Shown piece by piece: positions 42,167 to 51,904 of a stretch of 53,105 nucleotides of DNA; position 1 is the first letter of the stretch, and every line of letters begins with the position of its first letter. This stretch comes from Deinococcus aquatilis DSM 23025 (GTDB lineage: Bacteria; Deinococcota; Deinococci; Deinococcales; Deinococcaceae). The translations under genes were made by a program, and so were the position numbers. Location: assembly GCF_000378445.1 (NCBI RefSeq), contig NZ_KB899730.1:1-53105 (forward strand), written 5' to 3'. Under the pieces are notes generated by a model, which was not told the origin of the DNA, searched no databases, and was given only the letters and a program-made list of their open reading frames with translations.

Positions 42167-45100
42167 CGGGTGTTCCTCCTGGTGTCATCCAGCAGCACGT
42201 CGAGCCGGACATACAGGCCACTGCGGGTCGGTTCGGCGGTCAGTGAATCAAAGCCGCCGAAGTTGTACCCCAAACTCACGGCGGCGGTATCGTACACCTT
42301 ATAGGTGCCTTCGACGCCGAACGAATGGGCAAAGCTCTGCTGGGCCGGTGCGTAGAGCCCGCGGTAGGCGACCCCCACAGCAGCGTTTTCGGTGAGCCAG
42401 TAACGGGAAGCGAAGAGGCCTTGAAGCGTCAGGCTCTGGGCGTCGTTGGGCCGGGCCTGTGCAGCGAGCCCAAAGCGGGTCTGCCAGCGGGGCGTGTGGT
42501 ACGTGCTGTTGAGTTCGCCCGTAAGTTCCTGCCCGGTCAGGGTGCTGGTCAGCAGGCCCGCGCGGTAGCGCAGGTACGCCGCGGTGTTCCAGTCCTCACC
42601 CCGGTAGGTCAGGCCCGCGCTGTACCGGTGACCGCTGCCCTTGGCGCTGAAGGTGCTCAGGCCATCGGCGGTCACGCCGAAGGGAGTCTGATCGGCGCGC
42701 AATGTGTGCGACACGGAGAACTTCACCGAGCTGCTGAATCCGTTGTCTTCCGCGTGCGTGAGGTCAGCACCCAGCGTGGCCACCGTCGCAGGTGTGGTAT
42801 AGCGGGCGTCAGCACTGAGCGACTGCGTGTCGGGCGTGACCAGCAGCGCGCCGCCAACGTTCAGGTTCTGGGTCACCGGGAAGGTGGCCTGCACGCTGCC
42901 ACGAATCTCGCCGACACTGTCGGGGGTGGTGGGCAGGCCGTACTCCAGGCTGGCAGTGTACGGGCCACTGCGTCCGTTGATGACCGCGCCAGCGCGGTAG
43001 CTGAACGCGCCGCTGGCGAGCGTGGCGGTGGCCTTGACGCCGAACGCCAGTTCCGAGCTGGTGCCCAGCCGCTCCGGGAGCGGGACACGCCGGGTCACCT
43101 GGGCGCTGTAGCTGCCAGTGGGCGACGTCAGTTGCTGCTGAGCGGTCAGTACCGTGCTCCAGGGCCCCGCCTTCCAGCGCGCTGAGCCACTGACCCCCGT
43201 ACCGTCCAGCGTTCCGAATCCGGTGAACAGGCCTGCACTGTACTGACTCTGGTCGTTGGGGCTGTAGACCCCTTCTGCCGACACGCGTCCACCGAATCCC
43301 TGGGCGTCGTTGCGCAGGCGCGTTTCGGCCCGCACACCAAAGCGGTCATTCAGGGGACGCTGCACGCTCGCCGTCAGGGTTTGACCGGCGGTGCTGATGG
43401 CGCCCTGTCCAGCGTAGCCTGCTGTTTCATGTTGCCCGGTCACGGCCCAGCTGGTCTGGTCCTGCTTGCCCCGAGCGATGACCTGCGCCTGCGAGCCCGT
43501 TCCACTGACGGCTGCGCGGGCATCGACGTTGTAGGTGCCTGAACCGCGGGTATCCACAGCCAGGTAGCGTACGCCGTACGTCAGGCCCTGAGCGTCCGCG
43601 TGAACACCAGCACTCAGGCTGCTGGCAGCCTCGCCCGTCTGAAACTGCCGGGTCACGGCCAGCTGAGCGCCCGGCGTCAGCACGCCGCTCTGCACGGGAC
43701 CGCGCGCGATCAGCTGCACGCTGACGTTGAGGTCTGGATTGTTCAGCAGGGGGCGGTTGAAGGTGATCAGGCCGGTCTCGTCAATGGCGTAATCCCGGCC
43801 GGAAACCAGTTCCACGGTGGTCGTGACGCCGTCTGTGGTGGTGCGGAGGAACAGCTGTGCGCGGCCTGGATCCAGTTGTGCGGGCAACCGGGCCAAGCGG
43901 GTGCCGGTCAACGGCACGTCGAAGTCCTGACTGTTGCCCGCGAACGGCGCGACATACGCGCTGACCCGGGTGTCGCCGGTGGTGATGACGTTCAGAGCGT
44001 CGCCGCTGTCAGCTTGGCCGAAGACGGGATCCACGGCAGCGTTGCGCGTGTAGGTGGCGGTCAGGCTGGGATGATCGAAGCGGGCGGCGATGGGGCCGTC
44101 GGCTTCCAGCGGGCGGGACTCACGGCTGCGGTCTCCCAGAGACGGATTGCGCGTTTCGGCAGGCGTGTCGGTGTGGGCACCGCCGCTGTCGGCATGCACG
44201 GTGAGTTGCCCATCCAGGATGGGCGCTTCGACGGTGGCGCGTAGGGCGCCGCTGACCTCATATTCGCTGCCTAGGCCGCTGACCGTGGCGCTGGCCATCG
44301 CAATCACGGTCCGCTTGCGGGCAGGCTGAACGTTCACGGGCAGGGTCACGGCGTGGTTGTTGACGTCCAGCTTGAGAACGGTGGTCAGTGGCGTGCTCTG
44401 GGGCGCGAAGCGCAGCGTCGCCACGCCGTTCACGGCCGCGATCTGGTGTCCGGCCTGGCTGGGATCGGCATCCGGCGTAGCGAGGGTCAGGCGACCCGCG
44501 TCTTCGACGGTAATCGTCGGTAGGACGGTGGGACGGCCGTCCACGTCGGTGACGTCCAGCGTCAGGCTCAGGGGCGAGAAGCCGTCGGCAATCAACTGCT
44601 GCTCCGTGATCTGCACGCCAGCGGCGGGACCGGCCACCTGCAGGGTGACCTCATCTTCCCCAGCGGGTGTGACGGCGGTCAGGACGTTGCGTCCGGGTTG
44701 CAGCGGCACGCCGATGAACTCCCGGGTGGTCAAGTTGGTGTTCGGGTCGTCCACGCGGCGGCCGACCAGGGTATCGGGCACCGCTGCGCCGTTAACGAGC
44801 AGGGTGAAGGGTTCGTCCAGACCACTGACGGTGGTGACGTTGGTGCTGGAGCGTCCGCGCTGGACGTTGCCGCTGACCGGCGTGCGGATGACGCCCTCAC
44901 GGGTCAGGCTGGATTCTGCGGTCAGGGCGCCGCTGGCCTTGAATTTCAGGGTGCCGCTCAGGGTTTCGGTGAGCTGGGTGTCGTACAGCACGGCCACGCC
45001 GATGTCTGCCGCACTGGAGACCTGGCCGGTGAAGGTGATGTTCAGGACGCGTGCCGGGGTGCGGACCCGGAAGAGAACCTGCGTATCCTGGGCCGTGCCG

Positions 45101-45360
45101 CTGACATCGGTGCCGTTGATCCTCAGGGTCGGTTCGGCCAGGCTGGCGGCAGGCAAGCTGATCAGGACTTCCTGCACGCGTTCCGGCAGGTCGATTGTCA
45201 GCACGGCGGGGGTCAGTGCCAGGATGTTCTGGGTGACGGGAAGGTCGGTCGCTGGCGCGGCGCTCGTGTCGGCTGGAGGCGTGGACACCGGCGCGGCGTC
45301 CTGGGCACCTGCGCCGCTGAGCAGCAGGGCACCGAGCAGGAAAGCGGTGTTGCGGTTCAT
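42163..45360 (-). CDS. Large outer-membrane barrel-like surface protein
   Basis: The 1065-residue protein has a signal peptide (NTAFLLGALLLSGAGA, about 3-18). The N-terminal half is a series of beta-sandwich domains (strings such as PAVLTIDLPERVQEVLISLP, VLNITFTGQVSSAADIGVAV). From about residue 560 to the end it reads as alternating amphipathic strands with short turns (LSAGVHADAQGLTYGVRYLA, YSAGLFTGFGTLDGTGVSGS, AVGVAYRGLYAPAQQSFAHS), closing with LYVRLDVLL, as in outer-membrane beta barrels. The frame extends upstream, but ATG 45360 overlaps the stop of the previous gene (ATGA) and gives the signal peptide. It is the natural candidate for the outer-membrane anchor or export pore of the operon. 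It has no TonB box or plug domain that I can see. Confidence 0.72.
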   Translation of the reverse strand: MNRNTAFLLGALLLSGAGAQDAAPVSTPPADTSAAPATDLPVTQNILALTPAVLTIDLPERVQEVLISLPAASLAEPTLRINGTDVSGTAQDTQVLFRVRTPARVLNITFTGQVSSAADIGVAVLYDTQLTETLSGTLKFKASGALTAESSLTREGVIRTPVSGNVQRGRSSTNVTTVSGLDEPFTLLVNGAAVPDTLVGRRVDDPNTNLTTREFIGVPLQPGRNVLTAVTPAGEDEVTLQVAGPAAGVQITEQQLIADGFSPLSLTLDVTDVDGRPTVLPTITVEDAGRLTLATPDADPSQAGHQIAAVNGVATLRFAPQSTPLTTVLKLDVNNHAVTLPVNVQPARKRTVIAMASATVSGLGSEYEVSGALRATVEAPILDGQLTVHADSGGAHTDTPAETRNPSLGDRSRESRPLEADGPIAARFDHPSLTATYTRNAAVDPVFGQADSGDALNVITTGDTRVSAYVAPFAGNSQDFDVPLTGTRLARLPAQLDPGRAQLFLRTTTDGVTTTVELVSGRDYAIDETGLITFNRPLLNNPDLNVSVQLIARGPVQSGVLTPGAQLAVTRQFQTGEAASSLSAGVHADAQGLTYGVRYLAVDTRGSGTYNVDARAAVSGTGSQAQVIARGKQDQTSWAVTGQHETAGYAGQGAISTAGQTLTASVQRPLNDRFGVRAETRLRNDAQGFGGRVSAEGVYSPNDQSQYSAGLFTGFGTLDGTGVSGSARWKAGPWSTVLTAQQQLTSPTGSYSAQVTRRVPLPERLGTSSELAFGVKATATLASGAFSYRAGAVINGRSGPYTASLEYGLPTTPDSVGEIRGSVQATFPVTQNLNVGGALLVTPDTQSLSADARYTTPATVATLGADLTHAEDNGFSSSVKFSVSHTLRADQTPFGVTADGLSTFSAKGSGHRYSAGLTYRGEDWNTAAYLRYRAGLLTSTLTGQELTGELNSTYHTPRWQTRFGLAAQARPNDAQSLTLQGLFASRYWLTENAAVGVAYRGLYAPAQQSFAHSFGVEGTYKVYDTAAVSLGYNFGGFDSLTAEPTRSGLYVRLDVLLDDTRRNTR

Positions 45361-47165
45361 GGGCAGGTGACCTCTTGGGGAGTGGGAGCGGTGGGCTGGC
45401 CGGACGGCAGCAGCGGTGTGCTCAGGGTTTGCCGGGGGTTCAGGTTCACGCGTTGGCTGCCGATCAGCAAGCACACGGCCCGGTCACTGCGGTTGGCGGC
45501 GGTCAAGATGATGTCGGGCGCGGCCGTGAACGCCACGGTGGTGTTCGGCCCGGTCCAGCGGGACGTAAGGCTCACGCCCGCCACGTTCGGCAGCAGGGGA
45601 AAGTCCTGCACGGTCAGGGCATTGACCTGAACGACGGCGCTGCCCGCCTCGAACGCGCCGTGCAGACTGTCGGCATTGACGGCCTGCTTGTACGGCACGC
45701 TCTGCGGATCGAGCCGCACGGCGTGCATGCCGCTGGGCACATTGGCAAAGGCGTACAACCCGTTGCTGTCGGTGGTGACCTCGCGGCCTCCGGCCAGCAG
45801 GACGCGGGCGTTCTGGAGGGGCGTGTCTGTTCCCTGTTCAAAGCGTTGGTTGCGGTTGCGGTCCACGTAGACGCGGCCGACCAGGTCGTTGCCCGACGCG
45901 CTGAGCTTGGGGCGCATGACGACGTTGGCGGCGGCCAGATTGCTGACGATGGTGGCGATCACGGTGCCCTGACGGCCGCGCGCGGACGCGACCACGGAGT
46001 TGACCACCGGACGGCCCGCCGCCTGCAGCGGCACCCGGGCGGTGTAGCGGACGGTCACGCCCGTGTTGCTGTTCAGGCTGCCCAGGGGCACGCGCAGGGT
46101 CTGGCCCTCAAGCGTGGCGGGCATGGGTTTGCCGCCCACCGTGACGCTGTTCAGGTCCACGCTCAGCACCGGGTCGGGGGTGTCGATCATGACGGTGTCG
46201 GTGATGGTGGTGGTGGACGGGTTGAATACGGTCACGGTGTAGGTGACCTGTCCACCGGGATCCACGAGCACGGGCTCGACGGCTTTGCTGACCAGGATCC
46301 GGCTGGTGAACACACGGATGATGGCGGGCGGGGTGCTGATGGCGGTGCCGCCTTCGTTGGTGGCGTTGGCGGTGTTGGTGACTTCGGTGTCGTCGGGAAT
46401 GCCCCGGCGAATGCGGGCGGTCAGGACGTACGATTTGCTTTCGCTGGCGGCCAGGTCGGTGCGCCAGCGCAACAGGGTGCGTCCACCGTCAATGGCAGAG
46501 ACGCTCACACTAGATTCGGGGTTGACCTCGACGAACTCGAGGGCCATGTTCAGTTCGTCCTCGATGACGACGTCAGGCATGGCAACGCGCTCGGGGTTCG
46601 TGACAGTAATGCGGTACTGCACGGTGGCGTTCTCTTCAATGGTGTTGTCGCCGAGCACCGTCTTGGTGATCAGCGGCGCGATGTGGCGGCTGTTAAGTTT
46701 CAGGGTGGCCGTGAGGTTCCCTTCGCAGCCGGTGGTCAGCGTGACCGTGTGCAGGCCGGAGGTTTGGGCGGTGGCGGTGACGAGCAGGGTGACGCGGCCG
46801 TCGGGGTCGAGCGTGACGCTGCTGGTGGCAGCGTCGTCGGGCAGGCCGTTGCCGTTCAGGTCCGCAACCACCTGTGCGCCGAGGTCGTTGGTGCCCAGGG
46901 TCACGGGGTAGGTCTGCGTGCTGTTGCCGGTGTTGGTCAGGACGAACGGCGTGGTGACCGTGTCGCCGGGTTGGACGGAGCGTTCCGTGAGCGTGGGGGC
47001 GAGGTCGGCGGCGCAGACAGGCGTGACCGTGACGCGGACGGTGTTGCTGGGGATGCGGATCAGGTCATCCTCGTAGACTGCGGTGTTCTCGATGACCACG
47101 CCTGCCGGCGTTCCGGCGGAGATCATCAAGGCACTGAGGAGGCAGAGGGAGGCCTGTCGTTTCAT
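45357..47165 (-). CDS. Secreted DUF11/SdrD-B-like surface protein
   Basis: The 602-residue protein has a signal peptide (RQASLCLLSALMISAGTPA). Several DUF11-like Ig domains follow: VQPGDTVTTPFVLTNTGN, IEENATVQYRITVTNPE, VDPGGQVTYTVTVFNPST. Near residue 430-500 is an SdrD-B-like domain, starting GRVYVDRNRNQRFEQGTDTP and closing SNGLYAFANVPSGMHAVRL, usually a calcium-binding fold in surface proteins. ATG 47165 has GGAG 4 bases upstream region and is preferred over the longer frame. Its stop overlaps the start of the barrel-like gene. The domain order fits a long rod-like surface protein. Confidence 0.78.
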   Translation of the reverse strand: MKRQASLCLLSALMISAGTPAGVVIENTAVYEDDLIRIPSNTVRVTVTPVCAADLAPTLTERSVQPGDTVTTPFVLTNTGNSTQTYPVTLGTNDLGAQVVADLNGNGLPDDAATSSVTLDPDGRVTLLVTATAQTSGLHTVTLTTGCEGNLTATLKLNSRHIAPLITKTVLGDNTIEENATVQYRITVTNPERVAMPDVVIEDELNMALEFVEVNPESSVSVSAIDGGRTLLRWRTDLAASESKSYVLTARIRRGIPDDTEVTNTANATNEGGTAISTPPAIIRVFTSRILVSKAVEPVLVDPGGQVTYTVTVFNPSTTTITDTVMIDTPDPVLSVDLNSVTVGGKPMPATLEGQTLRVPLGSLNSNTGVTVRYTARVPLQAAGRPVVNSVVASARGRQGTVIATIVSNLAAANVVMRPKLSASGNDLVGRVYVDRNRNQRFEQGTDTPLQNARVLLAGGREVTTDSNGLYAFANVPSGMHAVRLDPQSVPYKQAVNADSLHGAFEAGSAVVQVNALTVQDFPLLPNVAGVSLTSRWTGPNTTVAFTAAPDIILTAANRSDRAVCLLIGSQRVNLNPRQTLSTPLLPSGQPTAPTPQEVTCP

Positions 47166-47282
47166 GGAGACTCCAGAGGGGCGCTGGCGGGCGGGCAGCG
47201 GTGAAAGGTTGGGTTCCGAGAATGAAGGCAGGGGGACGTGGGGACGCCTTCCCTGCCTTGTCATTCGAGGGGGGGGTGGGGT

Positions 47283-48701
47283 TTAGTTGACTTTGACGAT
47301 GATGACGAGCTTCATGCTCTCGCCGGGGGCCAGTTCGTCAGCGGTCGTGACACTGTCGCCAGCATCCGCGCCGTCCAGGCCCACGAACACGAAGGGGCCG
47401 TTGGCGGGGTTGGTCGTGGTGGCCAGGGTAGTGGGGGCGGCGATGTTCCAGTTGGTGCGGTCGCTGCTGAACACGACTTTCGCGCCGCTCTGGCTGGTGC
47501 TGCCGGTCACGCTGGCGAAGCTCGTGAACTGGGGCACGTAATCGCGCAGGGTGGGGAACGCCAGGCCGGCCGTGCCGGTGTTGAGGACCGAAACCGTGTA
47601 GCGCACGTAGTCGCCGGGCTTGGCGTTGGGGGTGTTGAGGATGACTTTCAGGGGGTCGGCGCAGGTGGCGTCGTCGCCGCAGTTGTCAGCCACTTTGCCG
47701 ACGCTCGCCACGCCGCGCTTGACGTTCAGGGTGTCGGTGTTGGAGCGGACCTGGCTGAACTCGACCTGGTTGTCGGTGCCCACGGTGTCCGTGAAGTTGA
47801 TGTAGCCGGCGATGGAGTGCACGATCGTGACGCCGTCGGGCGTGTTAGCGGCGGGCGTGTAGGAGATTTTGATGCTGTAGGTGTCGCCGGCGTCCAGGTC
47901 GCCGGTGGCGGTGACGGCGGTCTGCAGCACGGTGCTGGTGGAGCTCTGGCCGGTGGAGCTGTTGGTGACCGTGTAGGAGACGGCGTAACCCACAGGTGCG
48001 GTGGCATCAAACACCAGGGTGGCGGCGGAGAGGGTGGTGTTGCCGGTGTTGGTCAGCGTGTGGGTGATGATGGTCGTGACGCCGGGGGCCGCCGTGACGG
48101 TGTTGTCGCTGGCGAGGGTGAAGCGCAGGATGTTTCGGGCGGCGATCTCGCCGACGTTGTTGTTGTCGACCGAGGCGGTGTTGCCCGCGCTGGTGCCGGT
48201 CAGGTTGACATAGGTGCTCGCGCCGCCGGTGGTATTGGCAGGCACGGTGTACTGCACCAGGACCTGACGGGTTTCGTCGGCGTTCAGGCCGACCAGGCTG
48301 GTAACCAGGGTGTCGCCGGCGTTAACGACGCCGTCGTTGTTGTTGTCCAGGTAGATGCTGGCAGCCAGAGGCGCGCCGCCCTGGGCATTGGTGACGGTCA
48401 GGTTGATGGTGTCGGTGGCGTTGCCGCTGTTGGTGACCTGGTAGACCAGCGTGGCGGTTTCGCCGGGGCGGGCCATGGCGGTCTGGCCGGGGTTGGCGAC
48501 CGTGCCGTCAGGAGTGATGCTGGGTTGGTAGACGGAAGCGACCGTGATGTCGACGGGCGTGGTGGGGATGGGGGTGCTGGTCCCGTTGGCTTCCGTGAAT
48601 TCGAACAAACCGGTGTTGCTGATGGTGCTGCCGGAAGGGGTGCCTGCGGCGAAGGCAGCGCTGCTCAGGGCAAGGATAGTGCTGATAAACAGTTTCTTCA
48701 T
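47283..48701 (-). CDS. Secreted DUF11-repeat protein (paralog 1)
   Basis: The 472-residue protein has a signal peptide (KKLFISTILALSSAAFA) and several Ig-like repeats. Typical stretches are ARPGETATLVYQVTNSGNAT, SIYLDNNNDGVVNAGDTLV (a calcium-loop-like D-N-N-D-G turn) and AAPGVTTIITHTLTNTGNTT. It ends SMKLVIIVKVN. AGGAG lies 5-9 bases before ATG 48701. It is clearly a paralog of the next upstream gene: both share SITPDGT...PGQT, YLDN...AGDTLVTSL and NLTGTS in the same order. It is probably an abundant structural subunit, since small, repetitive, secreted paralogs next to an anchor protein often are. Confidence 0.78.
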   Translation of the reverse strand: MKKLFISTILALSSAAFAAGTPSGSTISNTGLFEFTEANGTSTPIPTTPVDITVASVYQPSITPDGTVANPGQTAMARPGETATLVYQVTNSGNATDTINLTVTNAQGGAPLAASIYLDNNNDGVVNAGDTLVTSLVGLNADETRQVLVQYTVPANTTGGASTYVNLTGTSAGNTASVDNNNVGEIAARNILRFTLASDNTVTAAPGVTTIITHTLTNTGNTTLSAATLVFDATAPVGYAVSYTVTNSSTGQSSTSTVLQTAVTATGDLDAGDTYSIKISYTPAANTPDGVTIVHSIAGYINFTDTVGTDNQVEFSQVRSNTDTLNVKRGVASVGKVADNCGDDATCADPLKVILNTPNAKPGDYVRYTVSVLNTGTAGLAFPTLRDYVPQFTSFASVTGSTSQSGAKVVFSSDRTNWNIAAPTTLATTTNPANGPFVFVGLDGADAGDSVTTADELAPGESMKLVIIVKVN

Positions 48702-48922
48702 TGGATCTCCTGGGGCTGTAGTAAGAAGAACGGGGACGCTGCCCTCTTCTTCATCTGGTGTTCATGGTAGAGCCCGGATTCCCAACACTTCCTTACAAGA
48801 CCTGCACCTGCAAGGGGAGTCTGGGAGGGTCCGGGCAAGGCTTGGGGACGGCAAGCTGGGGCTGAAGCGCAAAAAGTATCAGATCGTTCAATTGGCCTGA
48901 CAGATCTCTTACACGGTCAGAC

Positions 48923-50464
48923 TCAGTTGTTGATGCCGATGTCTTCGCGCGTGACCGTGCCGCCCGTCACGGCGTCCTTGCGGACGTACCCGACGATCCG
49001 CAGGCGCAGGGAGTTGCCCGCGTTGAAGGTGTCGCTGCTGTCGATGGTGGTGGCGGTGCCGCCGTTCTCCACGGCCACGTACAGTCTGGAGGTGCCGCCC
49101 GTCAGGGTGCCGAGCGTGGTGACGTCGTTGTTCCAGGTGGTGCCGTTGGTGCTGAAGCGCAGGGCAGTGGCCGCCGCCGCCGTGGTGGAGGCGCCGATCC
49201 GCACGGGGACAAAGTTGGCGGGCAAGGCGTCGCTCAGGCGGATGTTGTACAGGCTGCCCGTGCCAGTGTTGAGGGCTTCAAGGTAGTACACGACGTAATC
49301 GCCGGGTTTGGCGTTGATGGTGGTGGTTCCGGCCGCGCTGAAGTCCGGGCAGGTGGTGGTGGTCGTGCACAGCGCCAGCTTTTTGGTGACGGTGCCCACG
49401 CCGCGCTGCACGGTAGTGGTGTTGGTGATGCGGCCCTGCGCGTCGCCCTGCAGGGCGTTGTTGGTCACGCCGGTGGTGGGGCTGTAGGTTTCCAGGCTCA
49501 GGATCAGGACGTCGCCGTCCGCCGCGCCGGTGGCGGGGGTCGTGCCGGTGGCGGGCGTGTTCGTGACCGTGATGGTCAGGGCACTGCCGCTGAGGAGGCC
49601 CGTGCCGATGGCCGTGTTCAGGACCGTTTCCAGATCGGTGCCGGTGGCCGTGCCGCCCTGGCCGCCCGTGACGGTGTAGGACGTCGTGAAGGTGTTGGTG
49701 ATGGTGGTGCCGAGCTTGTTGGTGGCGGTGGCGACCACAGCGGCGGTGACGTCGGTGGCCAGCAGGGTCACGTTGCCGGTGTTGGTCAGCACGTCGGTGA
49801 AGGTCACGGTGGTGCCCGCGGCGACCGTCTTGCTCTGGGTGCTGGTGAGGGTCATGTCGATGACGCTGCCGACCGTGAACTGGCCGACGTTGTTGGTGTC
49901 GGTCTTGGTGCCGTCGCCGACGCTGGTGCCGGTGAGGTTGAGCTGGTGGGCGCTGCCTGCCGCGCTGCCGCCCGTGGTGCCTGAGGGAATGCTGTAACGC
50001 ACGAACACGGTGTTGGAGGCGTCGGCGGCGACGTTGGTGAGGCTGGTCACGAGGGTGTCGCCCGCGTCGTAGCTGCCGACGGTGCCGGTGGCTTTGTTGT
50101 CGAGGTAGATGCCCAAGATGTTGGCGCCCTGCGCGGTGGCGTTGGCGGTGATGGCCGCGAGGTTGATGGCATCTGTGCCGTTGCCGGTGTTGGTCACGGT
50201 GTACGTCAGGAAGCCGGTCTGGCCGGGGGCGAGGCCCACCGTCTGGCCGGGCGCGGCGGTGGTGCCGTCCGGGGTGATGCTGACGTTGTAGACCTGCTGC
50301 ACGTTGATCACAACGGGGGTGGAGCTCAGCGTGGTGGTGGTCGTGCCGCCCACCGTGTCGCTGAGTTCGAGGGTGCCAATGTTGCTGATCTGCGTGCCGA
50401 CGGGGGTGCCGACGGCGGACGCGAGACCAGAGACGAGGAGGGCGGTGAGAAGAAATTTGCGCAT
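48923..50464 (-). CDS. Secreted DUF11-repeat protein (paralog 2)
   Basis: The 513-residue protein has a signal peptide (RKFLLTALLVSGLASA), then Ig-like DUF11 repeats rich in Thr, Gly and Ala (LAPGQTGFLTYTVTNTGNGT, VAAGTTVTFTDVLTNTGNVT, NAKPGDYVVYYLEALNTGTG). The last repeat has NAGNSLRLRIVGYVRKDAV, matching the end of paralog 1, plus a 15-residue extension. GAGG lies 6 bases before the ATG. It starts 7 bases after the stop of the small first gene of the operon. A gap of 220 bases separates it from paralog 1, and I see no clear terminator there, so read-through is likely. Confidence 0.78.
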   Translation of the reverse strand: MRKFLLTALLVSGLASAVGTPVGTQISNIGTLELSDTVGGTTTTTLSSTPVVINVQQVYNVSITPDGTTAAPGQTVGLAPGQTGFLTYTVTNTGNGTDAINLAAITANATAQGANILGIYLDNKATGTVGSYDAGDTLVTSLTNVAADASNTVFVRYSIPSGTTGGSAAGSAHQLNLTGTSVGDGTKTDTNNVGQFTVGSVIDMTLTSTQSKTVAAGTTVTFTDVLTNTGNVTLLATDVTAAVVATATNKLGTTITNTFTTSYTVTGGQGGTATGTDLETVLNTAIGTGLLSGSALTITVTNTPATGTTPATGAADGDVLILSLETYSPTTGVTNNALQGDAQGRITNTTTVQRGVGTVTKKLALCTTTTTCPDFSAAGTTTINAKPGDYVVYYLEALNTGTGSLYNIRLSDALPANFVPVRIGASTTAAAATALRFSTNGTTWNNDVTTLGTLTGGTSRLYVAVENGGTATTIDSSDTFNAGNSLRLRIVGYVRKDAVTGGTVTREDIGINN

Positions 50465-50471
50465 GAAAACC

Positions 50472-50954
50472 TCAGTTGACGCGGATGCGTTGAGAGATGG
50501 TGATGGCGCCTTTGAGCGTGCCGAAGTCGTAGCGGACGGCGCGGTACTCGTTGGCGGGGGCAGGCACGGTCTTGGTGACGCTCTGACCGTTCTCGGTGAC
50601 GGTGACCGTCTTCAGCGGTTGAGCGCTGAAGGGGCCAGTGGCCTTCAAGGCGTAGGTGATGGCGACGCCGCTGCGGCTGGCTTTGGCGCTGCCGGCGATG
50701 AAGGTGGTATTGAGAGGCACAGGGACGGTGTAGCGCGCTCCGTCGCGGGCAGTTTCGGGGATGGTCAGGACGCTGCTGCTCTGGAGTACCGAGCCGGGAG
50801 CGGCGTTCTTGACGTCCACGAGGCGCTCCACGGTTTTGCCGTCGACCATGCTGGTCAGCACCTGCCGGATGGTCAGCAGCGGCTGGGGGGGGGTGGCCGC
50901 AGCAGCAGCCATGCTCAGGGTGGTAATCAGCAGAGTGGTGGTCAGGCGGTTCAT
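50472..50954 (-). CDS. Small secreted protein, first gene of surface operon
   Basis: The 160-residue protein has a signal peptide (RLTTTLLITTLSMAAAAA), then one beta-rich domain: RQVLTSMVDGKTVERLVDVK, SSVLTIPETARDGARYTVPV, LKTVTVTENGQSVTKTVP. It ends AITISQRIRVN, like the terminal strand of the DUF11 proteins downstream. ATG 50954 is preferred over the TTG just before it, with AAAGGAG 8 bases upstream. It could be a minor subunit, cap or chaperone-like factor for the larger proteins. An imperfect inverted repeat (CTGTACGG 50992-50999, CCTTACAG 51010-51017) in the upstream region is a possible regulator site. Confidence 0.7.
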   Translation of the reverse strand: MNRLTTTLLITTLSMAAAAATPPQPLLTIRQVLTSMVDGKTVERLVDVKNAAPGSVLQSSSVLTIPETARDGARYTVPVPLNTTFIAGSAKASRSGVAITYALKATGPFSAQPLKTVTVTENGQSVTKTVPAPANEYRAVRYDFGTLKGAITISQRIRVN

Positions 50955-51904
50955 CAAGTACTCCTTTGCATTGCTTATGAGGGAGGCAATTCTGTACGGT
51001 TAATTGCGCCTTACAGAAAGTACGAATACAGTCGTCATTGCGTTTGCCACCTGGTAAGGTGACTTGCCCTCCATCGCTCTCAATGTTTAAGCAGAAAACG
51101 AATTAAGCGGGAACTGTTCATTACGAACTTGGAAGAATGAAGCAAGGAGCGTTTATTAACACTCAGCCCGGTATACCTTTTCAGCTGACTCTATAGAATT
51201 TTGTAGATAAAAAAACTACGGTGACAGTTTTTCCACCAGATGACGGGCTGACATCTCATAAGGTCAATAAGTCACTGGACTGTCGAGTGACTTCAACCAC
51301 GTTAATGTCGAACTTCTTACACCTAGCTTACAGATTGTGTTAAATATCCATCCAGTCGCAAAACTCTCACTGTGGAGTTGAGAGTCAGTCTTTTTTTATG
51401 TCTTACGCTTGCTGACCGTTCCTGCTCAGAATTCAGTGGTCGACCACTTATGTTCTACGTCGCTCCAGGCGGCAACTTTCGCAAATTTGAGCTCTTGACT
51501 GCGATGGAAACTTGGACAGGCGGGAGTCTTGGAGATGTGCAGACCCCGTCCCCTGCCTGTCCCCACAGGACCCAACTTGCCGTCCAGTTCAGGCGTATGG
51601 TTCCTTGCCTCTGTATCGACACTTTCCAGCGCCTGATTGACATTGTCTTGGCGATGATCACTGCCCAAAACGTAATTTCCCCCCATGCCATGGAACAGCA
51701 GTGTGGGAGTTAAAAGACGACGCGTATAACGCGGCCTCGGGGACGAGCAACTCACGATGCATGTTTTTCTGACACTCCTCCTGACCCGTGTTTCCCAGGG
51801 AAATGGCTTTTGGGTCTTGACCGCACCAACTGGGAGTACAGCGAGTCCCATGTGTAGTTTCAGTTCCACGCTCAGGCTGAGTCTGTTAGTCCAGCGGCTC
51901 CCGT
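50955..51904. other. Upstream region of the surface operon
   Basis: About 950 bases. Bases 51050-51330 are AT-rich and should hold the operon promoter, though no canonical -35/-10 pair stands out. The inverted repeat at 50992-51017 is near the start. A 7-bp stem (ACTCTCA/TGAGAGT) at about 51364-51386 with a T-run a few bases later could be a plus-strand terminator. The ORFs at 51372-51908 overlap on both strands and lack support. Confidence 0.45.

Noticed and set aside
45375..47204. 609-codon plus-strand ORF opposite the SdrD-B-like gene
   Set aside because: Same antisense pattern (Gly/His/Val-rich, no domains). The minus strand is the coding one.
47238..48770. 510-codon plus-strand ORF opposite the surface gene at 47283-48701
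   Set aside because: It is rich in Gly, Val, Asp and Gln in a monotonous pattern, as expected from the antisense of a Thr/Asn/Val-rich repeat gene. It has no ribosome site, and the opposite strand has a signal peptide and clear domains.
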